Shown here in pieces: positions 1 through 7,205 of a stretch of DNA of 12,167 bases. Made by a program: the position numbers and the translations under genes. The notes beneath the pieces are model-generated. The model had not been told where the DNA came from. It saw nothing but the letters and a program-made list of their open reading frames with translations, and did not search any database. Each line of letters begins with the position of its first letter. Position 1 is the first letter of the stretch. The stretch lies in contig LSSN01005176.1 of assembly GCA_001970855.1 (NCBI GenBank), forward strand, positions 1 through 12,167. Direction: 5' to 3'. Source of the stretch: Smittium culicis (taxonomy: Eukaryota > Kickxellomycota > Harpellomycetes > Harpellales > Legeriomycetaceae).

Positions 1-245
1 CTTTGTTTTTTTGTATTTTTTTTTGTGTGGGCTTTTTTATGTGTCGCAAATTAGTCGAAATAATCAAATTCGTTAAATTCGGCGATTTGCGTACTTTTTT
101 TTTCTCGATTTGGCTAATTAAAACCGTGCACCAAACTTGGGCACTTACAATTTAATTGCAAAAGTTAAACTTTGTCTAAAGAGACCAAGTATGTACCAAA
201 ATGTAGCTCTTGGCTAGGTCAACAAAGTTGTATTAATAAGTTAAA
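1..245. other. T-rich intergenic sequence
   Basis: No coding potential is visible in any frame. The segment opens with long T tracts. It contains a 7-bp inverted repeat, CGCAAAT at 45-51 and ATTTGCG at 85-91, with a 33-nt spacer. It lies downstream of the minus-strand PEBP gene, beyond that gene's likely poly(A) site. Nothing else can be assigned. Confidence 0.5.
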
Positions 246-516
246 GTCGATAGACTACGTGTTCGATGGTTATAGTCAATTTTATTTAGAAGGGGTATAA
301 AAAAAGTGAATAGTAGATAAGAAATAAAATTTATTAGATTCTCTAATCCTATTGGCTCGCCCAAGAAAAACTTTTCTAAGAGAGAGAGAGTCGATACGTG
401 TTCGATGGTTATAGTCAATTTTATTTAGTAAGGGCGTAAAAAAAAGTGATAGTAGATAAGAAATAAAATTTTATTGATTCTCTGATCCTATTGGCTTGCC
501 TAAGAAAAAAATTTTA
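246..516. repeat. Two-copy tandem duplication, period about 144 bp
   Basis: Two copies begin at the shared GTCGA at 246 and 390. Both carry ACGTGTTCGATGGTTATAG, then a TTTTATTTAG stretch, an ATAGTAGATAAGAAATAAAA block and TCCTATTGGCT near the end. They look roughly 90% identical by eye, with small indels; copy 1 has an extra TAGAC. A short GA run (about 380-390) separates them. They sit just past the 3' end of the PEBP gene. A small minus-strand open frame over copy 1 arises only from this repeat. The blocks TAGACTAC, ATAG(T/C)CAA and AATAGTAGAT recur in the MITE-like elements near 4763 and 5172, so the duplication may derive from a distant member of that family; this link is inference. Confidence 0.8.
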
Positions 517-666
517 GTTCTGCATGTAATAGGTATTACAGCTTGTACAATCAAACATAACTTATGAATAGTATATTTACTATTTGTATTGGTATATATA
601 AATTAATAACTTTATTGTTATAATACAAAAAGGAAATATAATATTAGTGAGAAGAAATTAGCTGAA

Positions 667-672
667 TTTATT
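667..672 (-). promoter_or_regulatory. Poly(A) signal of the PEBP gene
   Basis: The plus-strand TTTATT reads AATAAA on the minus strand, about 52 nt beyond the TAA stop at 725-727. The spacing and orientation fit a cleavage and polyadenylation signal for the gene. In AT-rich DNA the hexamer is common by chance, so position is the main support. Confidence 0.5.
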
Positions 673-724
673 TATGTTTGTAACGGGTCATTGGGGAAAA
701 TTATTGCTATTTTGTTATCTACAA

Positions 725-2608
725 TTATGCAGCAGTTTTGTGAGCGGCAGGAATGCACTTAGGCAACTTCTTCTTGGTGGAGGTAGAAGTTGGGTAAGCT
801 TTGGAAGATGTTGCAGTAGCAGTAGCAGTAGCAGTAGCAGAAGCTGAAGCTGAAGCTGAAGCAGTAGCTGAAGCAGTAGCAGTAGAGGTAGCAGATGGAC
901 CTCCTGGAACTTGGCATGAGTCGGCTGGAGAGGATTCGACTTCAAAGTAGTTAGCAGCAATAAGAGTCAATTTATTGTCAGAGGCGTATTTTGCAATGTT
1001 GAATCCAGGTCTGGCAGCAGCAACGGTGAGTTCAGGCAAGATGCTTGGTTGTCTGGCCAAAACCCAAACGAATCTCTTTCTACCGCAGCCTGCGAAAGGT
1101 CTTGGGGCCAAGAATGGGGTGCTGGTATTGTTTCCGGAGGTGATGTCACTTCCTTTGATGTTGACGCTCAAGTAGTGTCTGACTTGGGCACGGAATGGGT
1201 TAGCTCTTGATGGTGCATCTGGATCAACCAAAGCCAAAGTGTAGTAAGCATTAGCATCGGCAGTGTAGCTGATGACTGGGAGAGCGTCAGTTTCGTTGTT
1301 GTATGGGAAGTATTCAGTACCGTATTCCATCTTGCGGTTAACATAGCTTACGTTGAGTTCAAATTCAGGAATAAAATCGGCTGGGAGAACGTCAGGGATG
1401 ACGTTATCCTTGGCAAGAGCAGCAGCAATAGTCTTAGGAGTAGGAGTAGCATTTGGGACAGTGCAGATATTGGCTGGTGATGATTCGACTTCAAAGTAGT
1501 TAGCAGCAATGAGTTTCATGTTGTTATCAGAAGCGAATTTGGCGATGCTGAAACCAGGTCTGGCAGTGGTAATGGAGAGTTCAGGCAAGATGCTTGGTTG
1601 TCTGGCCAAAACCCAAACGAATCTCTTTCTACCGCAGCCTGCGAAAGGTCTTGGGGCCAAGAATGGGGTGCTGGTATTGTTTCCGGAGGTGATGTCACTT
1701 CCTTTGATGTTGACGCTCAAGTAGTGTCTGACTTGGGCACGGAAAGGATCAGCTCTTGATGGGGCATCTGGGTCAACCAAAGCCAAAGTGTAGTAAGCAT
1801 TAGCATCGGCGGCGTAATTAATGACTGGGAGGGCATTAGTTTCGTTGTTGTATGGGAAGTATTCAGTTCCGTATTCCATGGAACGACCAGCCCAGCTAAC
1901 GTTGAGCTCAGTTTCAGGGACAAAACCGGCTGGGAGAACGTCAGGGATGACGTTATCCTTGGCAAGAGCAGCAGCAATAGTCTTAGGAGTAGGAGTAGCA
2001 TTTGGGACAGTGCAGATATTGGCTGGTGATGATTCGACTTCAAAGTAGTTAGCAGCAATGAGTTTCATGTTGTTATCAGAAGCGAATTTGGCGATGCTGA
2101 AACCAGGTCTGGCAGTGGTAATGGAGAGTTCAGGCAAGATGCTTGGTTGTCTGGCCAAAACCCAAACGAATCTCTTTCTACCGCAGCCTGCGAAAGGTCT
2201 TGGGGCCAAGAATGGGGTGCTGGTATTGTTTCCGGAGGTGATGTCACTTCCTTTGATGTTGACGCTCAAGTAGTGTCTGACTTGGGCACGGAAAGGATCA
2301 GCTCTTGATGGGGCATCTGGGTCAACCAAAGCCAAAGTGTAGTAAGCATTAGCATCGGCGGCGTAATTAATGACTGGGAGGGCATTAGTTTCGTTGTTGT
2401 ATGGGAAGTATTCAGTTCCGTATTCCATGGAACGACCAGCCCAGCTAACGTTGAGCTCAGTTTCAGGGACAAAACCGGCTGGGAGAACGTCAGGGATGAC
2501 ATTATCTTTAGCAAGGGCAGTAGCGATTGCTGAAGGGTTGCTACCCTGAGCTAAGGTATAACTCGATAAAAAGGCGGTAAATAAGGTTGAGGATATAACG
2601 AATTTCAT
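725..2608 (-). CDS. Secreted triple-domain PEBP-family protein
   Basis: The 627-residue protein opens with a classical signal peptide (residues 1-20, hydrophobic core, likely cleavage after YTLA). Three head-to-tail PEBP domains follow at about 28-210, 211-393 and 394-566. Each has the family's first conserved block, DPDAPSR, followed by RHYLSVNIKG (D96, D98, R102 and H112 in domain 1). The second block is GCGRKRFVWVLARQ, where Lys replaces the usual His of the G-x-H-R-[YF] motif. Each domain has two Cys and several N-glycosylation sequons (NVS, NET, NNT; NAT in the first two). The tail (about 570-627) is Ala/Ser/Thr-rich and ends in KKKLPKCIPAAHKTAA, with no hydrophobic GPI-type end. Family knowledge: PEBPs are usually single-domain, roughly 150-200 residues, and bind phospholipid head groups or inhibit proteases or kinases. 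A secreted three-domain form is unusual. The ATG has A at -3 (AACACA-ATG), a TATA box lies upstream, and no intron is needed. Ligand and role are unknown. Confidence 0.93.
   Translation of the reverse strand: MKFVISSTLFTAFLSSYTLAQGSNPSAIATALAKDNVIPDVLPAGFVPETELNVSWAGRSMEYGTEYFPYNNETNALPVINYAADANAYYTLALVDPDAPSRADPFRAQVRHYLSVNIKGSDITSGNNTSTPFLAPRPFAGCGRKRFVWVLARQPSILPELSITTARPGFSIAKFASDNNMKLIAANYFEVESSPANICTVPNATPTPKTIAAALAKDNVIPDVLPAGFVPETELNVSWAGRSMEYGTEYFPYNNETNALPVINYAADANAYYTLALVDPDAPSRADPFRAQVRHYLSVNIKGSDITSGNNTSTPFLAPRPFAGCGRKRFVWVLARQPSILPELSITTARPGFSIAKFASDNNMKLIAANYFEVESSPANICTVPNATPTPKTIAAALAKDNVIPDVLPADFIPEFELNVSYVNRKMEYGTEYFPYNNETDALPVISYTADANAYYTLALVDPDAPSRANPFRAQVRHYLSVNIKGSDITSGNNTSTPFLAPRPFAGCGRKRFVWVLARQPSILPELTVAAARPGFNIAKYASDNKLTLIAANYFEVESSPADSCQVPGGPSATSTATASATASASASASATATATATATSSKAYPTSTSTKKKLPKCIPAAHKTAA
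812..893 (-). repeat. Hexamer minisatellite coding Ala-Thr/Ala-Ser tail
   Basis: Read on the coding (minus) strand, this is a run of GCTACT and GCTTCA hexamers, giving alternating Ala-Thr and Ala-Ser. It forms the low-complexity linker near the C-terminus of the PEBP protein. Such tracts in secreted fungal proteins are commonly O-glycosylated stalks, which is inference here. The perfect hexamer phase means slippage can change length without a frameshift, so length variation between strains is likely. Confidence 0.85.
899..1429 (-). repeat. Internal PEBP repeat unit 3 (diverged copy)
   Basis: Third, C-terminal unit of the 549-bp coding repeat. It differs from units 1 and 2 at many positions (for example SYVNRKMEYG where they have SWAGRSMEYG, and ELTVAAARPGF where they have ELSITTARPGF). 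However, plus-strand positions 1028-1195, 168 bp, are identical to both other units. Its N-terminal junction (1378 onward) is also shared exactly with the unit 1/2 junction. This mosaic suggests partial gene conversion. Confidence 0.85.
1430..1978 (-). repeat. Internal PEBP repeat unit 2
   Basis: Middle 549-bp (183-codon) unit. Line-by-line comparison at offset 549 shows that 1378-1951 is identical to 1927-2500, i.e. 574 bp without a mismatch, slightly more than one full period. Synonymous positions are identical too, so the duplication or conversion must be recent, unless the assembly duplicated it artificially. Confidence 0.9.
1979..2527 (-). repeat. Internal PEBP repeat unit 1
   Basis: First unit after the signal peptide. 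It is identical to unit 2 except at its extreme N-terminal end (beyond 2500), where the junction with the signal-peptide region differs in both DNA and protein (IATALAKDNV here, IAAALAKDNV in unit 2). This boundary marks where homogenisation stopped. Confidence 0.9.
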
Positions 2609-2664
2609 TGTGTTAAGGAAAAACTCTTGAAAGAATTGATTTACTAAAACCTAAATATTTACTG

Positions 2665-2690
2665 GCCGTTATATAGCCTTTATATACTGA
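2665..2690 (-). promoter_or_regulatory. Likely TATA box region of the PEBP gene
   Basis: On the minus strand this reads TCAGTATATAAAGGCTATATA followed by AC. It holds a good TATATAAAGG (2677-2686) and a second TATATAA-like match just downstream. The main box lies about 70 bp before the ATG at 2608, so transcription starting some 30 bp downstream would leave a 5' leader of about 35-45 nt. No other motif could be assigned with confidence. Confidence 0.55.
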
Positions 2691-3200
2691 TTTTCTGATT
2701 TTCGTTTACTATAAGTTTACAGCGATATTTAGGAGTTTAGCTTGTCGCATATTATTAAGTAGGAGTGAATCTTATAAGCGTAAATCATTCATATGCGTAT
2801 AATGTCAGATTTGACAATTAACAGTATTCATTGATGGACCAATTGCAGGGCGCTAGTCCACAGCCATAAACATACTTAAAAGTCTAATAGAATTATGCTG
2901 ATTAGTAATCACAACAACTATTGAGTTAAGTTTTAAAATCTCTTTTGTTTGGTGAATTTGGATAGAGCTCTGGTACTCAGCCTTCCAATAGAAGACAGGC
3001 CATTTTTTGGTCATCACAAGCTATAGAACAGCATTTGATAGAACAATTTAAGATCGAAGCTCTATTACTATTCTGGTCTGAAAAAGTTTAAGCGCATATA
3101 ATAGTTTTGTGCAAAAACTATAAAACGAAGTTACAAAATCTTTTGCCTGCGAATGGCAAAATATAGGTCATCTATATCTCGTCAGATCTGCAAATAATAG
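2691..3200. other. Intergenic, no gene seen
   Basis: Upstream flank of the PEBP gene. No open frame of useful length and no recognisable RNA gene. One perfect 7-bp hairpin is present: TTTTGCC at 3141-3147 and GGCAAAA at 3155-3161, with loop TGCGAAT. A weaker TGGAC...GTCCA inverted repeat lies near 2835-2860. Neither has an assigned role; any upstream activating sites for the PEBP gene would fall here. Confidence 0.5.
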
Positions 3201-3394
3201 CCCTTTCCCCGCCCCCGGCGGTAGACTGTTACTGTTTTTCCATTTCTATCCAACTGATCTCATCAATAACAAATAATTTATTTTCTCGACCAGCTATTGG
3301 CTTGCACCTTTGTGGTAGCAAATGGTGCTGTGGCTGAAACATTCCTGGCGAATCAGTAGGTTCAGCTTTTTTCAGATTTATGGGCATAAAAGGG
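3201..3394. mobile_element. Probable degraded piggyBac-type MITE
   Basis: Starts CCCTTTCCCCG, followed by GGCGGTAGACT, and ends ATAAAAGGG. At 194 bp it matches the size, terminal sequence and GCGGTAGAC subterminal block of the clearer copy at 4763. The flanks (ATAG and TTAT) are not intact TTAA, so the target duplication has decayed or the edges are slightly off. Interior similarity to the other copies is weak beyond the left end. Non-coding. Confidence 0.55.
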
Positions 3395-3418
3395 TTATAT
3401 GTAGGTAACAGCTATTAG

Positions 3419-3604
3419 CTTAGTTTCGAGTTTACTAATTGGGCCATTTATTTTTTTTCGGGCCTTCAATGGCGAGGAGCTTTATGCAATCAGCATACCG
3501 AATTAATGCAACATCAGCGCTCCGAGAAAGATCTATTGGCTGAATGGGATGATACTCCCAGCTCATTTGCTGGGGGCTCAGGGGTAAAAACTAAGATCCT
3601 GTAA
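3419..3604 (+). pseudogene. Possible fossil coding fragment, unassigned
   Basis: A frame open for 61 codons without an early ATG lies in a locally GC-richer patch. Its second half reads like normal protein, including SEKDLLAEWDD and TPSSFAGGSGVKTK, and stops at TAA 3602-3604. Inside it, CCCAGC (3557-3562) and GCTGGG (3569-3574) form a 6-bp hairpin. I do not recognise a family. It could be a remnant of a transposon or an old exon, or chance in a patch of different composition. Confidence 0.25.
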
Positions 3605-4056
3605 GCCCAAATAAAACTTTATAAAAATTGTTATTACCAAATTGCCATTTAGTCTAGGATTTACAATATAAGCAAACATAATGAATTAGCGAAATTGCGT
3701 GATGCTCAGGAATTACTGCAAATACTAAGAATTTGCAAATTTCATACATTTGGATTGTGCCATTAGATTCTGTATCCATTTTTGATCACGCCCAATCTTC
3801 GGCATGTCTATAAATTTATGATTTTAAATTGCTAAAATATAAAAAAAAAAATTTAAAAAAAAACTCCTTATCGCAGAATATCTTTGTCGTTATTACATGA
3901 ATGCAAACACATTTCAGTGCAAATTTTTTTTGCTACACTTCATTCATAAGGCCTTCATAACCCAATTGTTAGTTTTCTAACGGCAGTGCCTGATTGTTGC
4001 AATAACATTAACAAATAATATCTAAATTCTGATGAAACAATAGACAACATTTTTTG
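3605..4056. other. AT-rich intergenic, no gene seen
   Basis: No coding signal on either strand. Contains A-rich runs near 3841-3862. Nothing can be assigned. Confidence 0.5.
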
Positions 4057-4248
4057 CCCTTTTTTGTGTACAATTCAACTAGACTTTTATAAAATCATAA
4101 TTATATAACCTTAGTATCGATTCTCGCATTATTGGATGCATCCTTTATCAAAGCTAATAAATTCTTACCGCTAAATAAATTATCTATTTGTTATTCGGTC
4201 AATTAGCTTTGGTGGCTCAAATAAAAAGCAATCCGCTTCATGAAAGGG
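4057..4248. mobile_element. Candidate MITE remnant with TTAA at one end
   Basis: Begins CCCTTTTTTG and ends TGAAAGGG immediately followed by TTAA (4249-4252). The 192-bp length is very close to that of the other three elements. A TAGAC block also occurs near the left end (about offset 23 instead of 15). The left flank is TTTG, not TTAA, and the interior does not align well by eye, so this is a candidate only. Confidence 0.35.
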
Positions 4249-4252
4249 TTAA

Positions 4253-4758
4253 TAAAAAATGATAAAAATATTGCTCTTAATCGCTAAAAAAAATTTTAGG
4301 GTGTACAATAAGATCAGCAAATCCCATTGCTTTGTGCTTTACTTTTGACCCTAGTAACGTTTTTTTTTTATTGTTATTAACTCTATACCATCATATTATT
4401 TACCCAACTGGATAATCTATACTTTTTCAAAGGCTTTTATCGATGCTAGTGTTTGGTAAATAAAGAAAAACTTTAATATTTTCACACAAAATACTAGTAG
4501 ACCAGGCGAAAACGCTTTTTCATGATACTTATTTGATAGATGATAAAGATATTCTTATCGGTCTGTTCAGCAAGTTTACTGGTCATTTTTTCAAAAAGAA
4601 TACTAAAGCAAATGGAAAGTAGTAGTAAATTATTAAAAAATATTTTTTGTTTATAAAAAAATTAATCCGATATCGAAAATTCTTAGGGCGAGAGGAACTA
4701 TTATTCCTTATAACTTTACTAGCTAAGAAAAATTAGCTGGAATTTTTGGCTAAACTAA
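4253..4758. other. AT-rich intergenic, no gene seen
   Basis: No frame with coding character, no recognisable RNA gene and no repeat that I could align to others in the window. Confidence 0.5.
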
Positions 4759-4952
4759 TTAACCCTTTCCCGAGCGGTAGACTATTTTTGGCCCACCAGA
4801 TATAGCCAACTGTGTTAAATAAAAATACCTTTATTCCGAGGATTTAAGAATTATTGTATACTATAAAATAACGACAGATAAAAAAATATCTTACGTCATA
4901 AACGAATCAATAGATTTATTTTTTTAAAGTGTGTTGGATGGGAAAGGGTGAA
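4759..4952. mobile_element. piggyBac-type MITE, copy A
   Basis: The element body is 4763-4948 (186 bp). It starts CCCTTTCCC and ends GGGAAAGGG, a perfect 9-bp terminal inverted repeat. The left flank is TTAA (4759-4762) and the right flank is TGAA (4949-4952), consistent with a TTAA target duplication with one substitution. CCC-type termini next to TTAA are the known hallmark of the piggyBac superfamily. The element is too short to encode a transposase, so it would be a non-autonomous MITE. Copy B, about 400 bp downstream in the same orientation, shares GGTAGACTA, the CCGAGG block, AAAATAAC and AAACGAATCAATA in the same order, roughly 70% identity by eye. Confidence 0.78.
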
Positions 4953-5167
4953 CACTTTTTGATTATTTATGCTTATTGGATTTAAACTCCAAATAAAATC
5001 TTATGCGAAGATAAATTTAATTAGTAAACGTTTAGCTCCTTAAAAGAGTTCCCGGAAAGTTTTTACACTGCCGGCTTGCTAAATTAAATGCGAATTCTAA
5101 ATTTAGAATTAATATCTACCATATCTGAATGATGATAATTCGATAGTTTGAAATCTTGTATATTACT

Positions 5168-5365
5168 TTAACCCTTTCACGGGAGGTAGACTACTTTTGA
5201 ACTACCAAATACAGCCAATTATGATGAATTAAAATCAATTTACTCCGAGGCCTTAATATTTATTGTTATATTGTAAAATAACAGCAAATAGTAGATTATC
5301 TTATAAACCACAAACGAATCAATAATTTGATTTTTATTACAGAGCACTGGATGGTAAAGGGTTAA
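5168..5365. mobile_element. piggyBac-type MITE, copy B
   Basis: The element body is 5172-5361 (190 bp), starting CCCTTTCACGG and ending GGTAAAGGG. It is flanked by perfect TTAA on both sides (5168-5171 and 5362-5365), the strongest target-site evidence in the window. It aligns along its whole length with copy A in the same orientation. The terminal repeat is 6 bp perfect and then imperfect. No open frame. It cannot move without a transposase supplied from elsewhere; none is visible in this window. Confidence 0.82.
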
Positions 5366-6719
5366 TATCCGCTTTGATTATGGTATTTTATACTATTCAA
5401 CATTCGTTTTATTCATCAACCTCAATATTCAAAAAAGAAATGTTTGCATTACCAAATTAGTTTATAAAAAAGAATAATTTATTATGAACTTGATTGCGAA
5501 TGTAGGCAATAAAATACTCCAATCTATGATTATAAGCTACAAAAGTAAATCTGGTGCGACTTTATGTGCTATTCCACAAGATTTAATTACACCTAAAAAA
5601 AAAATAAAAATTCAACTTGAATTAGTGAATTTGGAATAGTTGCATAAAACCCATGCTATGCAAAGCACTTTGCCAAATTTAATGCACAAACCTAAACAAT
5701 TAATGACATGAAAATTTATTGGCTATCATTGTAACCTAAAAAAAATATTTATTTGCGATTTTTGATTTAGGTAGTGCATTATGACGTTATTATCAATTTT
5801 ATTAGAAAACTACGTGTAATTATTGTTTGCGTATGTGATATCTTGATTAGAACAGGACCGCATATATTAAGAAGATTTCTTTAGGAAATTCTTATGAGTA
5901 TCGGTGCAAGCTTTTCTAGCTATTTAATTAGATAATGCATACTTTTAATAAAATGATATGAAAATAAGTAATTCTCGGTTATTTGTAATGCATCTTAAAT
6001 AAAAGGGTTGGGGAACAGAATTGACTTGGCGAGAAGTTTACTAATTCAATAAAAATAGTCTACAATCTATTCTTTTAGAGCTCATATCCTCTTTTCAAGA
6101 CTGTCCAATTCAATCGAAATGTCTCGACTTGCTAATTATTTTTATGCATTTTATCTATTTGCTGTTAGCTCCTAATAAACCAATACTTTGTGCACGCTAG
6201 CTATATTACCCCTGTATGCACTCTAATCTTTGTTAAGTCTAAGCTAATCGTATTTAGACTAAATACATATAAACTATTGGGCCATATTATTCTATCTTCA
6301 AATAAAAAGTCGCCATAAAAAAATTCAGCTAATTAAAACTCTTCATTATTTAGTGATTTTAATATTTTAAAATCAAAATCAAGTGCACTTACTTTAGGGT
6401 ATCTGGTTTTTTGAAATTTCAAAAAATGACAACTACGCATGAAAGCAATAAAATAAAGTTTACTAGTTTAAATAACCAGGATGTTTTGGATGCTTGTCTT
6501 TGCGTTTTAAGGCTTATTTTTCCATTTCTACAAGTCTGATCTACGTCTTATAGCAATAAAAACACTTTTGTGATAGCCATTAAATTGTTGCCTAACCAAA
6601 ATCTAGCATCATTTACAAAGCTTTCTGATAACAATCAGTAAATAAATAGTAGTCAAAAGCACAATCAATCAAAAGCTCGATTATTTCATACTTCAAGCAA
6701 TAATATTTACTAAGTGTGC
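5366..6719. other. AT-rich gene desert
   Basis: About 1.35 kb with stops dense in all frames. No RNA gene or long repeat was recognised. An AAAAGGGTT at 6001-6009 resembles a MITE right end, but no matching CCCTTT lies about 190 bp upstream. Confidence 0.5.
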
Positions 6720-6720
6720 A

Positions 6721-6956
6721 TCAAACTGCCTTGGCAAGCTATAATAATTATCGCTTGCAATTATAAATGGAAAATATCGCGCTCTTGTAAATTATAGTAT
6801 AAAATAAATAGGCAATCAAACTGCCTTGGCAAGCTAAAATGATTATCGCTTGAAGTTATAAATAAAAAATATTACGCTCTTGTAAATTATATTATAAAAT
6901 AAATAGGAAATCAAACTGCCTTGGCAAGCTATAATATATATTGCTTGAAATTATAA
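6721..6956. repeat. 95-bp tandem array, about 2.5 copies
   Basis: Units begin TCAAACTGCCTTGGCAAGCT at 6721, 6816 and 6911, a period of exactly 95 bp. The third unit is cut off after about 46 bp. Units 1 and 2 also share CGCTCTTGTAAATTATA and ATAAAATAAATAGG. Each unit carries an inverted repeat: in unit 1, GCAAGC (6734-6739) pairs with GCTTGC (6753-6758), and the intervening ATAAT/ATTAT extends it to a near-perfect 25-bp palindrome. Units 2 and 3 keep CAAGC/GCTTG. Part of the palindrome arm also appears inverted just upstream (CTTCAAGCAATAAT, 6691-6704). Function unknown; non-coding. Confidence 0.88.
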
Positions 6957-7134
6957 TTGAATAATAACCAATTCACTGTTGTTATTAATCGTCGATATTT
7001 TTTTTTTTAACCGTGAAATTTATAGATATTATTGTCGACAGTTTTTTTTATTGACCCATTTTTGAGGAACGGCCGTCTATTCGTTACGCTTACACTTGCA
7101 AATAGCTTATGATTTGATACTACTATTCCAATCC

Positions 7135-7205
7135 ACTTTCATCAATTTCAATAAATTTCAATAAATTTCAAAAAAAAAAAAAAAAAAAAAAACTTTCATC
7201 AATTT
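7135..7205 (+). mobile_element. Tiny retroposed poly(A) insert with 14-bp target duplication
   Basis: ACTTTCATCAATTT occurs perfectly at 7135-7148 and 7192-7205. Between them lie two AATAAA hexamers (7150-7155, 7160-7165) followed by a run of 23 A (7170-7192). Poly(A) signal, then poly(A), then a direct repeat of this length is the structure left by LINE-type target-primed reverse transcription of an mRNA end that was extremely 5'-truncated. The alternative is slippage in low-complexity DNA (the AATTTCAATAA unit is itself tandem), but that does not readily explain the second copy of ACTTTCATC beyond the A-tract. Confidence 0.55.

Noticed and set aside
233..418. 61-codon minus-strand open frame
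   Set aside because: It lies across the non-coding tandem duplication, is not preserved in the second copy, and has no family motif.
715..2514. Several Leu/Pro-rich or other open frames overlapping the PEBP gene on both strands
   Set aside because: They repeat at 549-bp spacing, lack domain character and are out-of-frame shadows of the PEBP repeats.
3141..3161. TTTTGCC/GGCAAAA hairpin as a bacterial-type terminator or RNA gene
   Set aside because: Eukaryotic context, no adjacent gene end, and a short stem; kept only as a note on the intergenic region.
6001..6009. AAAAGGGTT resembling a MITE right end
   Set aside because: No CCCTTT start about 190 bp upstream and no TTAA flank.
6721..6956. 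CRISPR-like array
   Set aside because: Units are contiguous 95-bp repeats without distinct spacers, in eukaryotic DNA.
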